From NCBI GenBank assembly GCA_019914995.1, contig CM034126.1, positions 7,879,001-7,943,000 on the forward strand: 64,000 bases of DNA, read 5' to 3'. The stretch comes from Acanthochlamys bracteata (lineage: Eukaryota; Streptophyta; Magnoliopsida; Pandanales; Velloziaceae). The translations under genes and the position numbers were made by a program. Below, in pieces: positions 11,601-22,020 of this stretch; position 1 is the first letter of the stretch, and each line of letters begins with the position of its first letter. Below the pieces are notes generated by a model. The model ran no database searches. It was given only the letters and a program-made list of their open reading frames with translations, and was not told the origin of the DNA.

Positions 11601-14600
11601 ATTTAGATTTCGTATAACGATTTTTATGAAAATTTTGTTAGATAGATATATTTATCAAAATTTTTATCGAAATTATTAATATGTATTTATAATCATAAAT
11701 TTCAGCTGTTATCATATATTTTTTAAAAATAAAAATAACAATTTTTTTGAATATTTTAATAACCGATTAAGATATTAAGGAATGCATATTTTGTCGGACA
11801 TAATTATATCTCGTTAGTAAAAATATCGTGCACTTTCATTCGAACTGATCTTATAATTTCATTGAAGTTTAAAAATATATAATGAATAATTAATAATTTT
11901 AATTATTAAATGGGTCGATCCGAATTTGATCCGGTTATTAGTAGGTTGGGTTAGGGTTGATAATTTTGACCCGTATAAATTCATGGATTGGGTTAGGGTT
12001 GAATGAATTTGATCCGATTATTAAATGGGTCGACCGAAACCGACCCACCAACCCATATTGCCACCCCTATTTATTTGTAGTACTCTATTTTTTCTTTGTT
12101 TTTTCTACCTTTCATTTTCTTTTATGTTTTGTTCTTTCTTTTTCTTTTAAATTTTGTAATGAATATGTACTAAAAGAACCCTTAAAAATACACATATTTG
12201 AATATCTACTGTAAACTAGCTTCAATGTCTTTGCTAACATGGTACTACATGCTATATTTTCATCGATCATCTCGTAAGAAACAAATTTCTAATGACCATT
12301 TGAATATCATTATTGCAAAAAACATATATCTCAGATCACCTTTTCCAGATATAACTTCCTTCTCCGTTCTCCATCTAAGACCAATCTGTGAGAAGAAGAA
12401 AAATGTACATCAGAAAAACATCATTTGGCTGAAAAGGGTTTTACACATTTCAGCAATAAGACTAATGGTTTATTTACAATTTGAATCAGAGTTCTTTAAG
12501 AAGGCAGTTATATATTTGGAAGTGGGAACTAATAGCCATTATACTGCAAAAACAACTTCAATCTGCATTTCAGACAGGAGCACCCACTTTACCAAATTCG
12601 CTCACCACCCGAACGACTGCTTACCAGTCCGCACCACTAGAAACACACTGGTTTCACATACCAAACATTCAAAATTGCAAAGCGAAAGTGACACTTTCGC
12701 TTCGCAGGGTGCATGCATGTTAAGACTTTTCCTCAGAAGAAGAGTTCAAAGTACACAGGAAAGTTAGATCAAGATAATTTACTGGAGACATAATTGCACC
12801 CAAAAAAGCCAGAATGATGTTATTGGCAGCAGGTGTCACCTTGAATCTATACTGATAGAACTATAAACTAAGCTATACTGATAGTAGTGCAAATTTCAAA
12901 CAAGAACTTATGTTGAAGTTTATAGTATAAATTAACATTATATGTGCGAAACCAGATACCTTGCCTTTTCTGTAATATGTCATATCACCAATGCAATATC
13001 TTCTACAAGTCAAGGATTATCCAATTCCATTTTCAACATTAGAATAATAGAATGAACAAAATATTTGAATAGAACAAAAGCACATGTATTCAACAATAGA
13101 AGAATCAAATATTCTATTACACAAAACAACTAATACCAAAGCATAATAGAAACAGAAAACAAATGACCCATAGTCTTCATGACAAACAGTTGCAACAAAT
13201 CCTTGTTCAAATATCTGAATGAGCTACAAAAGATTTTTAAAGCTAGAAAAGCTATGATGCTAATTGACATGAGACAGCTTGCTCAGAAACTAACAAGATA
13301 ACAATAGCTCGACCTAAGGTATCACTCTATGCTGCCATCTGGCATGCCACATAAAATACACCACTCAAACAATTATCATATACTTAAATGAGTATCCTAA
13401 GTAATATTACTATACTGATCTTCCATTTGTTGATTAGTGAGCTAGCAGTATATAACAGCTCCAACCTGTAGCCGTAATGGTTGTCTAGTCAAAAGAGAAG
13501 TGAAAGTAAGCGGAGTACAAATGGTAGGAGATAGATTGATGGTTTATCCTAATCCTGAAACAAGCATCTTCGCATGTTGAGCTAAGCTTCAACGACTAAA
13601 AAACATCTATAGTTAGTCACTCAGGAAACCACAATTACAACTTTCTCTAGAAAGAAAATGCAGAAGGATAGCAGTAAGTTAGAAGGCTCAGTGCATTTTC
13701 TTGCAGTAAATAAACAACCAAATGGAATTCAAGCAAGCAAACAAAAGATCAATTGCTGCACACAGCCAATCAGTGAAGCAAAAGTCATTAATCACTCCAT
13801 AATTATGAGAGGATACTCTTTAAAAAGCTTATCATAGTAGCGCTTCACTAGCCTTTTCTCCCAGGTTGAATCCAAGTCATCATCTTGGGAAAGGATGAAC
13901 CTTTTTAATACAAAACACAATTCTGTGATAGTCTTAGTAACAACAATAGTAAGATGGCATAATCATTATAAAGTACTGTTCAAGTCAAAACAAGCCTGCA
14001 TAAGGAGCACCTGTAGCCTTCCCTTAGAGTATCCTGATCAGTTTTGATAGGCTTAGCATCCTGCATCTTCTTTGCATTCCCATGAAAGTGAACTGTGAGA
14101 TGTATATAGCACACTGAATGAGAAATGCAAGCAATATCAAAAAGGCATTTGAAATTTACTCTGCTTAAAAGCATTCAACATGAGAACCCTAGTTTGGCTA
14201 AATTTTAAACGTTATAATTCAGATACAAAATTTATTGGATGTATCTGTGCTAGCGTATTCTTGTGTGATAGAAAAATCCCTTTAAAGCTAAAATGTCAAG
14301 TTCTATAGAATAGCCATTCGGCCTGCAATGCTATACAGTAGTGAGTGCTAAGTAGTCAACGGTCAAGATATTCACAAGATCAATATAGCATAAATCATGA
14401 TGTTAAGATGTGTGTGTGTATATTAGAATGGACAAAATACGAAATAAGAATATATACCAACAAACAGCCGTCATGCCGATTAAGGACAAGTTAAGGGAAG
14501 GTAGGCTTAGATGGTTCGAAAATATCTTGCACAGGCCTAAAGATACTGCAATGTATATGAATGACGCGATTCTTTTTAAACACTTTAGGAGAAAAAGAGA

Positions 14601-17600
14601 TAGACCAAAATTAACTTGGCTAGGGTGGTAACGAAAGATTTAGAAAAATCGGACCTTTCACTAGATCTGGTTTTCTCAAGCGGAATGGAGAAAATAAATT
14701 TATATAGCCGACCCCACGCAAGTGGGATAAAGGTTTAGTTTTTTTTTCTTTGTTGTTGTTGTTGTTGTATCTCTGCTATTTTTTGAAACTGAATCTGCAA
14801 GAAGCATTTCTGACTCTAGTTCACATCAAAAACTTATAAAAGAGCAAGATCCTTCATTCGCAAATACGTAATGGGCTTTAGTGGAAATTCTCAATCATCG
14901 CATTCTCATATTTTACTCATACAGGATACTTTAAAAAAGGGGAAAAAGAAACTTGGATATCTCAACAACTAAACCAAAAGTGAATCTATACAAGTATTGA
15001 CACAAACATGATGAAAACCACCTAAATTTATGGTCAAATTCACTATATTAACAATGCAAAACCACCTAGGACCATAAACAAAATAACTTTAAAATGCCCA
15101 TCACACTTTCGCTTTACAAGTCAAACTCAGCAAGCTCTTCACAGAAAACTAATCAAAATTAAATATGAAGGTTTTGCTTTAAATTTAGCTTGAATCAAAT
15201 ATTTTATTAAAATATATCTAGGGAAGTGCTCTGACAATCATCGGCTTTATATCACTAATCATGACTTAACAATAATTAATTTTTCTTGACAAACACTAAC
15301 TTAGCTTAATAATAACTAAGAACGACTTCACTGCCATCTTTTCTTTTGAAAAATTGCCAAATTTTAATCATAATTAGGGTAACCATTTTGAGTTTTATCT
15401 GAAGATCCTTATTAGGTTGAAGTATTGATTGATTTGACATTTCACTCTCTTGGTCCAACTCTCCTTCATTAGGATTTGATTTATTTAATTTAATTCGACT
15501 TAGTCCAATGTCCTCAAGAGTTTATTTCGGGTTCCATTTCTACTTAATTGGGCTAAGATGACATTACATGGAAGACCTAGGCTAATCTAACTTGTGTTAA
15601 TCCTAATTGCTCCTATATAGCAAACCACCTGCTAGAAATCACAACAAACTAGATTTATATCTAAATATACCCACTCACTCCCAATTCAACTCTTTTCAAA
15701 TACTCCATCAAACATTAGTTGATTGCATCTTCTCTATCTTCTTGACCTCCTCCTCCTCCATTGAAACCAACACCCTTTTCCTTTATCCTTTTTGATCGGC
15801 CACCTGATGAACATACAATTACATATAACTTAATGTCATATTGATATAATATAAATAGTTTTTTTATTGTTTTCTGAATTAAATTGAATTCTTTTTGTAT
15901 GCTAGGTAAAAGAGAAAAAGAAATCAAATAAAAAAAATATTGAAAAAATAAGGAAACAAGCAAAAGAAAGAGTTCATAGGCTTACATAAGCAAGCCCACA
16001 GAAACAAAGAATAAAGAAAGAGACAAATGATAGCGACGGAAGGGGAAAAAAAAAAAAAGAGAACTCTTACTCATCACGCGGGAGTCAAAATGAATTAATT
16101 GAGCTTCTTCATTTACCTCGCTGGCGTATATCCCTTAATTTTCATTCGTACTTGATTCACGAGGAATATCAAATTCTAGCGGAATTTCTGGGATGGACAG
16201 CAAGATTTTCGAGCTCTCTTCCCTTCCTTGGAAAGATTTCGTCGAAGCAGATTTCCCTAAAAGAAGGGATTTGAAGAGCATAAATTGGGAGACCAAAGAA
16301 GGACAAGGGATCAGGGAGTGGAGACGAAGCCAGACAGAGAGTGCATTAGGGAGTGGAGACGAAGCCAGACAAAGAGTACGGAGGGCTAAATAGTAGCATC
16401 CGGATTTGGAAAAAAAAAATCTAAAACAGAGATGATTAGAAGGAATTTCAGATCTGGAATCCAGATCTGAATAGAACAAAGAGAAGCCAAGGGGAGCGAA
16501 CAGCACATATTGGTTTTCTTAAACTCATGTGTATTTCAATTGATTTACTGTCTGTAATTCCAACATGAGTGGCTAAATTCTCTAAACTAGATTAGGATGA
16601 AACCCTAATAAATTTTGCTTAAATATTATGTGATGTATGATTTTGATTGATTATGAGTTGTTAATTTTTATATGGAAAGATATTTAGATATTAAATTTAC
16701 ATGTCTAATCAACATTCGATTTGATATTTAGAGTATTTTATTATTTGTGTTTGCGAGAACCAATCGGAGCATAATTTATAAATTACAGAATTAATAACTC
16801 TACTTAGTATTTACTGGACCAAGGTGAATGTAATTACATAATTTATGATCTCGTAGGATTTAATTCATCTCTAGTAATTTATAAAGAATGAGTTATAATA
16901 TCACTAGAGATAGGTGATTTTAGATTGTACCAAAATTAAAATCATAATTAGAAATCGTATCTAAGAACCGTACCAACGTGTTAGATACAAAATTTTCACA
17001 ATCGTCATAATCTATATCATATTTATTTAAGAATTAAACTAAAGACATTAGTGGTGGATTTTAAAACTTCAGTTATTTGCATCTCTATTTTCATATCTAC
17101 ATACTTCACTTTGCTATCTTAATTTCGTATATATATAATCTTCACAAAAATAATACAACATTTGATAATTTGATTTAAATTAGAGTTATCTCTGTAGAAC
17201 AAACTCGTTATCTGTTATACAGTAGACGACAACCGTGTGCTTATGGAATAGATTATGACAGAATCACTAAGTTTTTCTTAATTGATTTTGTATACATCAC
17301 CACCCAAGCCACCTACTGCAAACTCACGTGACCTACTTCACTAGCACTTCCAACCCTTCTCTGCCTTGTTGAAATCTTGTTGCTCCATCGGTTTATTGCT
17401 GATTTTTTTACTGCTAAAGCTTCTAGCTGCAATAGTAGCTACAACACCAGTCGCTGACAAAAGCAATGATCACTCCTTTGACTAGTATCAACTTCCCCAA
17501 TATGAACTATTGACTCTTTTTCCCATCTATGAACTTTCTTCCCTATCTATGGCATAGCTTAGCTTCACCTTCGGAATATTGTCACCACCTAAACTGTGGC

Positions 17601-20600
17601 TCTCCTCTACTTGGAACTCTAACTCCCGATCTTCTTGCAGTAAATCATATAGTAAGTAGTTCCCACAATTATTCCAATTTTTCATTTTATGAATGTATTC
17701 AATCAATTTGCAAAACTCTTTGAAATTCATCTTAGTTTTCTCTATTTTTCTCGACTTTTAACATCCTTTGTTTGTTGGCATTAGGGATTACGGTTGTGTG
17801 CCCTATTATTGTCGATATTTTGTGGGTATATCACCCTTGTTGTATTAATTGATTATTCTGAGGACGATATCCCCGTTATTATTATTATGCTTCTTTAGAG
17901 CAGATCATCCTAACTTTGGGAGACTATGCCAAACTTTCGTGATATTGGCTTTTCTAATTGTGTTCTTCTATTTAACCGTTATCATTTCGCCTTGCGTTGT
18001 ATTAGTATTTTTTTCATGACTTCTCCAGGTTTTCTTAAAAAGTACAAAGGAAGACCAAATTGTACTACGAGGTTCCTTTCAGATGTATGTGCACATGTGA
18101 ACAAATGGTGTAACAAGAAGTTTTAAAACAAGTCTCCTTTTAGACCTTCGTGTAGATACTCCTTGAAACTACGGCTTCTAAAGATGACTCTATTTGTATT
18201 ATCCTGAGGACATATATCATGTCTTTTATTGGGCAAATGGCATATATTTGCAGAAAACCCTCAAAAAGAGTTGAAAAGAAATCCACTTAGACTTATTATT
18301 CTTCCCACCTATAGTTTCGTGTTCGAGCCGTCTACCTACTTGCAATTATTTCTCTTTAGTTTCTGTGTCATCCCTTTCCACCCTCATCTTCTCCATCTTA
18401 GACCTGTTTGGACAAGTATACTATCAGTCAAAATCTTGTTACAGCAATGCTTCATTAGCCATTTGCCACAAACTATCACTAAGTTACCGTTTTTAAAGCC
18501 TTGTTTCGCCATGCTATCACTGCCTTCACCTCCCTATCTAGCACATTTTTTATTAGATCTCCAAGCATAACCTCCACTATCACTAAACCTACCTACACCC
18601 CTATGCAACGGCGATTATTTCCATCTATAATTTAGGATTATGGCAGGATAAGCACATTCTCCACTGTTTTGGTTATCTCGTCGCCATTAACCACCATAGA
18701 TTCCATCAGTATATACTGTAGAGCCATTTGAACTGGTTGCTTCCAATGCCGACCCCATTCTTCTGAGCAAATTTTACTTATTTTCAATGCAATTCCAGCA
18801 TGTTTTATTTTATTTATTTATAATAATCTCAAGTTTTATAAAAAATGTCAATTTTATCATTGCCATTGGCAAGATTTCCCTAATATGTCCTTGTATTCAA
18901 TTGGTAATGTCCTGAACTTCAACTTCGATAGTAGCAATTTACTTGTATTGATCACTAAAAGTAAGAAGAAAAATCCTAGATTATTATCAAGTTACAAGGA
19001 ACTTTTATTTGGATTCAAAACTCTATTTAAAAATTGTACATGGAACACCAACGTATAACTTTGCTTCCAGAAAAAGTTGGATTGTTTAACCTTCTACCCA
19101 ATCCAGCCATTGTTAGTTGAGTAAAGTACTTTAGAGGTCTCCTATTCTCATTTACTTCCAGCTTTGGTTGGCATCTGTTTAGCCCTAGGTTATTGCCAAC
19201 TTTCATGTATTTTGAATTTTCTCCATGTTTCACATAAATTTGTTGAGCTTTCTGCTCTTTTCATAGATGTACTAGGCTAATTCAAGCTTCGGTGCGTGGG
19301 TTGGTCAAGTGCCAATAGTGTTCCCAATTTGCAGTGTGACAAAGTGAAATCTTTCAACCTCGGAAGTAAAATATTTTAACCTCTATTTATGTACACGATA
19401 TTTAACTTCTATTTACTTAAGTGTAATCGCGTCACTAGTAACCCATAGAGGTGCAAAAATGGGCGGACCGGGCTAGCCAGGCCCGGCCCATTACCCGATT
19501 AATATTTTTATTTTATATAAAAAATAGAATTTAAAAATTATTTAAAAATAAAAAATAAAAAATAAATATTTTTATTATTAAAATTTATTTTTTAGTAATA
19601 TAAAAATATTTTTTAATTAAAATTTGATCTAGTCAACGTCAATGTTGACCAGATCAACTGTCAACATTGATCGGTCAATATAAACAGTATCCGAGCGGGC
19701 CGCCCGGCAGGCCAACAAGTCGGCCCATCCTACCCGTAAGACCGGGTTAGACCAGCCCGGTCCTATCACTGTTCGCCGGGCCGGACGGGCCAATAGCCGA
19801 ACCAACTGATTGGGCCGCGCATATTTACACCTCTAGTAACCCAAAAGATTCAGCCTTTATGGCAAGAGTATACACAAGAATTAAAGATCAAATGCTCAAA
19901 ACAAAAGGACCTAGAAGATAATCACTAAAGACTCTCGCATTATGATTGAAAGAATGTACAGTGAAAGCCAAGAAAAAATTTTGGATGATATGTCAACACA
20001 TCCTAATAAGTATAAACAATTTGGTGAATGAAATTGTCAACTACTAAAAAAGAAGTTGAACATAGTTCAATTACAAGAAAACACAGTAATAAAAACCTAA
20101 AAGAATGTGGCAATTTAGCAGCAAAAATGGCATTATGAAAGTTCAATGTTTCAATGTACAGATGGATGTAGCCTCAACCTCTTTCTTCGCTGGAGGGGAC
20201 TGTTCATCATCTACTTTATTTAGGACACAAGGATATAGCAAGAACATTGCTAGAGCTTTGCCTTTGCCCAGTGTCACCATATTACCCACAGAACTAATGC
20301 CAATAATCAAAGAAAGTTAATATTGAGAATGCTACATGAGCTAGTATCCAAGTCAGAAAACTAAACAAGGATTTCGAAATATTAGCTTTGCTATTGACAT
20401 CTCTGACAAAAGCAAAGACATAGATATGCACATGCCACAAGACATGATAAAGGCAAACAGCATACTATGCAACACTAGCATGTACATACTCATATAAATG
20501 ATTGAGCTTATTCTCTTCTAAAATTTTAAAGAAATGCATTTCTATGGTTTGGATAAAATTTGCTTCTATCAGCATATTCCATGGAACTATTAAAAACAAA

Positions 20601-21839
20601 ATGACGTCAACATTTATCCAAAAGAAGATGCTTATATAGAAAGACCACAACAACAACCAAACTTATTGACATACATAACTATGTGTATAAGTTGAATTCA
20701 TTACTACATCCCATTAGATTCACTTTCCCTTTATGAAATGAGGTCACATACAAATATTTGGTTCACCTTTGACTTCACCAAAACTGTCCTCCAATGTCAA
20801 ACAAGTATTCCTAAAGCCTTATGTGTCCATGCATAAGATGATCATAATTTACCATTTACATTAGTATCGTCATCTGATTAATATTTTGTATAAATATGTG
20901 ATGGTTCATGTTAGCTTCACCGAGAGCATCTTGCAAAACATCAAAAGGGAAAGTACAACAACAAACAGAAAAGCTTTAATTTGATTCCAACCTCTAAAAA
21001 GGGTTAAAACAAGACCTTGTCAAATAAGCAGCTAAACTACAAACTCATTCTGATGGCAAATTTATAGTGTTTTGTAATGAATGCTACAAAAAACTTTAAC
21101 AAAAAAGACTTACTTGAAACTCATATAACCTATGCTCTTGATGGAGATTCCTAGGACATAGACAACTCTCTCATGTTGTTGTATCAAATATCTTATCTAT
21201 GCTAAACCTCTTGATAGTAAGGATGCTCAAACTCTTAACACTGGCTTCTCCAGTGGAAGAGGTTCTTCACATCTCCATTATTTCCATAACTTATGATTAG
21301 AAAACTAACAGCCTTTGAAGTATAAGCGTCCAAAATGTCTTCCTTATTAAACTAGATTCGTAATTTCAAAAATAAAAGACAACTGAGCAACAGAATCAAA
21401 TTCCCTATATTATTATTGATCCGCACTACATAATTCTACATTTTAGATTTCATCAAGCTAAAAACTCCATAAAATAATTTTTTAAACTGACAGGGGAAAC
21501 GTGAAACATATAACTTCGTCTAGAAATTGGATGTACAAATTGAAAACTATAGCATGTTAAAATTCAGATATCAGGAGAGAGGAAGAGAGAGAGAGATACC
21601 ATAGTCCTGGATGAGTTTCTTATGGCGATCGTAGGCATTGAGCCCCCTTATGTGGGACTGGTATTGCCTGCGGCGAAGAAAACCAACAAAATCCAATCAT
21701 GATAGAATTCAAAGAAATCAAATTAAAAAAGACAAAACAAGTTCGAAGAACCAATCGAGTGGAAGGAGAGGTAGAGAGGGGACATTTTCTTCTCCTGTTC
21801 GTCAAATATGGAAGACTTGAGGGAGCCGAAAGATGCCAT
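2633..21839 (-). CDS. FRA10AC1: FRA10AC1 homologue, 11 exons, 257 aa
   Basis: Exons on the minus strand: 21784-21839, 21600-21667, 14011-14092, 13817-13900, 12960-12999, 12340-12385, 8197-8255, 5833-5900, 4625-4747, 4354-4415, 2633-2718. All introns are GT-AG and all phases join, totalling 774 nt. Recognisable family blocks in order: HIRGLNAYDRHKK, KTDQDTLREGYRF, WEKRLVKRYYDKLFKEY, IGLRWRTEKEVISGKGQF, CGNKHCDE, VNFSYFEAGE, CAEKL, then a Lys/Glu-rich low-complexity run and an acidic C-terminus ending FDEFLEGMFP. Two Cys pairs (CGNKHC and CKRC) could bind zinc; that is inferred. Human FRA10AC1 is a nuclear protein linked to pre-mRNA splicing, so the plant protein is probably nuclear. The exon 1 donor (AT|GTCCCC) is weak. 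No lesion is visible, so this is probably the only working gene here. Confidence 0.93.
2719..4353 (-). other. FRA10AC1 intron 10
   Basis: Intron between exons 10 and 11. Its centre is a degenerate RTE LINE (separate entry). The rest is AT-rich without recognisable features. Confidence 0.75.
3150..3960 (-). mobile_element. RTE-type LINE fragment (reverse transcriptase 3' part)
   Basis: Read on the minus strand, about 3800-3750 gives SKGYKLSRIKTEYVE, the block that precedes the end of the reverse transcriptase in plant RTE LINEs. About 3400-3150 gives NKLRKDRFRWFG, then KLTWPKVVAKDLEESD and TEWKENIRVADP, the characteristic RTE C-terminal tail. Stops and frameshifts throughout show an old, inactive copy. 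It lies in intron 10 of FRA10AC1 in the same orientation as the gene. Confidence 0.75.
4468..4619. repeat. 52-bp minisatellite, three copies, in intron 9
   Basis: Three head-to-tail copies begin with GTAATAC at 4468, 4520 and 4568. Lengths are 52, 48 and 52 bp, and the middle copy lacks 4 bases. They fill most of the 209-bp intron 9 of FRA10AC1 and end five bases before the exon 9 donor. Confidence 0.9.
4748..5832 (-). other. FRA10AC1 intron 8
   Basis: About 1.1 kb of AT-rich sequence between exons 8 and 9. A 97-codon plus-strand open frame (4924-5217) lies here, but it resembles no family and is antisense to the gene. No repeat or RNA was recognised. Confidence 0.7.
5901..8196 (-). other. 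FRA10AC1 intron 7
   Basis: About 2.3 kb of AT-rich intron sequence. I see no coding region, RNA gene or clear transposon end. Confidence 0.7.
9112..10430. repeat. Tandem repeat with ~450-470-bp unit, three copies
   Basis: Three diverged direct copies start near GGAGGAG at 9124, GGCGGAG at 9571 and GGAGGAG at 10041, about 447 and 470 bp apart. Each contains, in the same order, a CTCATCTAGATTT-like block, a run about a value 'TTGATACTCTT', 'GCATTAAG.GTAT', a GTTGGAGGCTAGATCAAA-like block and 'AAAAAGGAAAAGTATCA'. The third copy is cut short near 10430. No LTR, TIR or protein similarity was recognised. It behaves like a short satellite array or a multiplied fragment of an unidentified element. 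Confidence 0.85.
11209..12069. mobile_element. hAT-like TIR element, TAGGGGTGGCAA ends
   Basis: The ends are near-perfect inverted repeats: TAGGGGTGGCAATAT on the left and ATATTGCCACCCCTA on the right. Flanking 8-mers ATTGTTTG and TTTATTTG agree at 6 of 8 positions, which fits a decayed hAT-type duplication. Inside, blocks with TGGGTCGATCCG and GACCCGTATAAAT occur near both ends (about 11250-11360 and 11910-12040). The 861-bp element is non-autonomous, as no transposase is visible. The central 500 bp is very AT-rich. Confidence 0.7.
12386..12959 (-). other. FRA10AC1 intron 5
   Basis: 574-bp intron. It includes a short perfect palindrome at 12681-12701 and is otherwise featureless. Confidence 0.7.
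12681..12701. repeat. Perfect short palindrome
   Basis: Arms AGCGAAAGTG and CACTTTCGCT are exact reverse complements around a single A. It lies in intron 5 of FRA10AC1. A related word CACACTTTCGCTTTAC occurs near 15103. Function unknown. Confidence 0.75.
13000..13816 (-). other. FRA10AC1 intron 4
   Basis: 817-bp intron between exons 4 and 5. No feature recognised. Confidence 0.7.
14093..15799 (-). other. FRA10AC1 intron 2, downstream third
   Basis: The 7.5-kb intron 2 runs from 14093 to 21599. This third holds the LINE tail, and from 14772 to the solo LTR at 15805 only AT-rich sequence with no recognised feature. Confidence 0.6.
14410..14771 (+). mobile_element. RTE-type LINE 3' end
   Basis: The plus strand encodes PIKDKLREGRLRWFENI and then RKRDRPKLTWLGW, followed after frame breaks by ADPTQVG. 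These are the tail motifs of plant RTE reverse transcriptases. The sequence ends in a T-run and a (TTG)n tract at about 14738-14768, the usual 3' end of such elements. Only the last ~300 bp of the coding region remains (5' truncated). It sits in intron 2 of FRA10AC1, antisense to the gene. Confidence 0.8.
15805..17299 (+). mobile_element. Solo LTR with target duplication CCACC
   Basis: A 1495-bp unit starts TGATGAACATAC and ends GTATACATCA. It is flanked on both sides by CCACC (15800-15804 and 17300-17304), an exact 5-bp target-site duplication. No internal region is present, so it is a solo LTR left by LTR-LTR recombination. A second member lies at 55352-56639 in the other orientation and shares long stretches, such as the end region around ACGACAACCGTG. 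The lineage is probably Ty3-gypsy (Athila/Tat-like by LTR length and TGATG...CATCA borders), but that is inferred. Open frames inside it, such as 16135-16506 on the minus strand, are not genes. Confidence 0.88.
16315..16383. repeat. 35-bp tandem duplication inside the solo LTR
   Basis: GGGAGTGGAGACGAAGCCAG begins at 16315 and again at 16350. The two 35-bp copies differ at a few positions. Confidence 0.85.
17305..19437 (-). other. FRA10AC1 intron 2, middle part
   Basis: About 2.1 kb between the solo LTR and the hAT-like MITE. A 113-codon plus-strand open frame (18229-18570) has no recognisable motif and a biased hydrophobic composition. I see nothing I can support. Confidence 0.55.
19446..19835. 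mobile_element. hAT-like MITE with 8-bp target duplication
   Basis: The element starts TAGAGGTGCAAAAATGGGC and ends GCGCATATTTACACCTCTA. Directly outside both ends is GTAACCCA (19438-19445 and 19836-19843), a perfect 8-bp duplication typical of hAT transposons. Its 390 bp have GC-rich flanks full of GGGCCGG-like words around an AT-rich core, unlike the surrounding intron. No coding capacity. Confidence 0.88.
19844..21599 (-). other. FRA10AC1 intron 2, upstream part
   Basis: 1.75 kb of AT-rich sequence between the hAT-like MITE and exon 2. No feature recognised. A GA-rich run near 21575-21595 precedes the exon 2 donor. Confidence 0.6.
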
Positions 21840-22020
21840 GATTTGTTCTAGATACGAGTTGGCTTGATTGATCTTGTCGGAGTTTAATTAAGTAAACCCC
21901 GCCGGGCGAGAGCAATCGGGTAGCGGCGGTTCTGACGGTAGCGATACGGCACTGCAAAATCTAACAACCCAAATCTAGGGGCCAACCAAATATGGAGGAT
22001 AATATGGGAATTAGCTAACT
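21840..22020 (-). promoter_or_regulatory. 5' UTR and proximal promoter of FRA10AC1
   Basis: Directly upstream of the start codon the sequence turns GC-richer (about 21895-21965, with CCCGGCGGGG- and GCCGCTACC-like words), as in plant 5' leaders. No convincing TATA box was found. The boundary is inferred from composition. Confidence 0.4.

Larger units (their letters stand above)
8256..12339 (-). other. FRA10AC1 intron 6
   Basis: A 4.1-kb intron holding a tandem repeat (9112-10430) and a hAT-like element (11209-12069), described separately. The remainder (8256-9111, 10431-11200) is AT-rich. Around 10480-10690 are scattered words such as TTTTAGCAACC that resemble transposon subterminal repeats, without identifiable ends. 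Confidence 0.7.

Noticed and set aside
12198..12767. 189-codon plus-strand open frame, one of the longest in the left half
   Set aside because: It overlaps FRA10AC1 exon 6 in antisense, matches no family, and has the composition of intron DNA.
16135..16506. 123-codon minus-strand open frame
   Set aside because: It lies wholly inside the solo LTR 15805-17299; the frame is a by-product of LTR sequence and a 35-bp duplication.
18229..18570. 113-codon plus-strand open frame in intron 2
   Set aside because: No motif, biased hydrophobic composition, and antisense within an intron.
21235..21300. Candidate for FRA10AC1 exon 3 (reads SYGNNGDV on the minus strand)
   Set aside because: Phase does not fit exon 2, and the true continuation, with V completed across the junction and the FHG motif, was found at 14011-14092.
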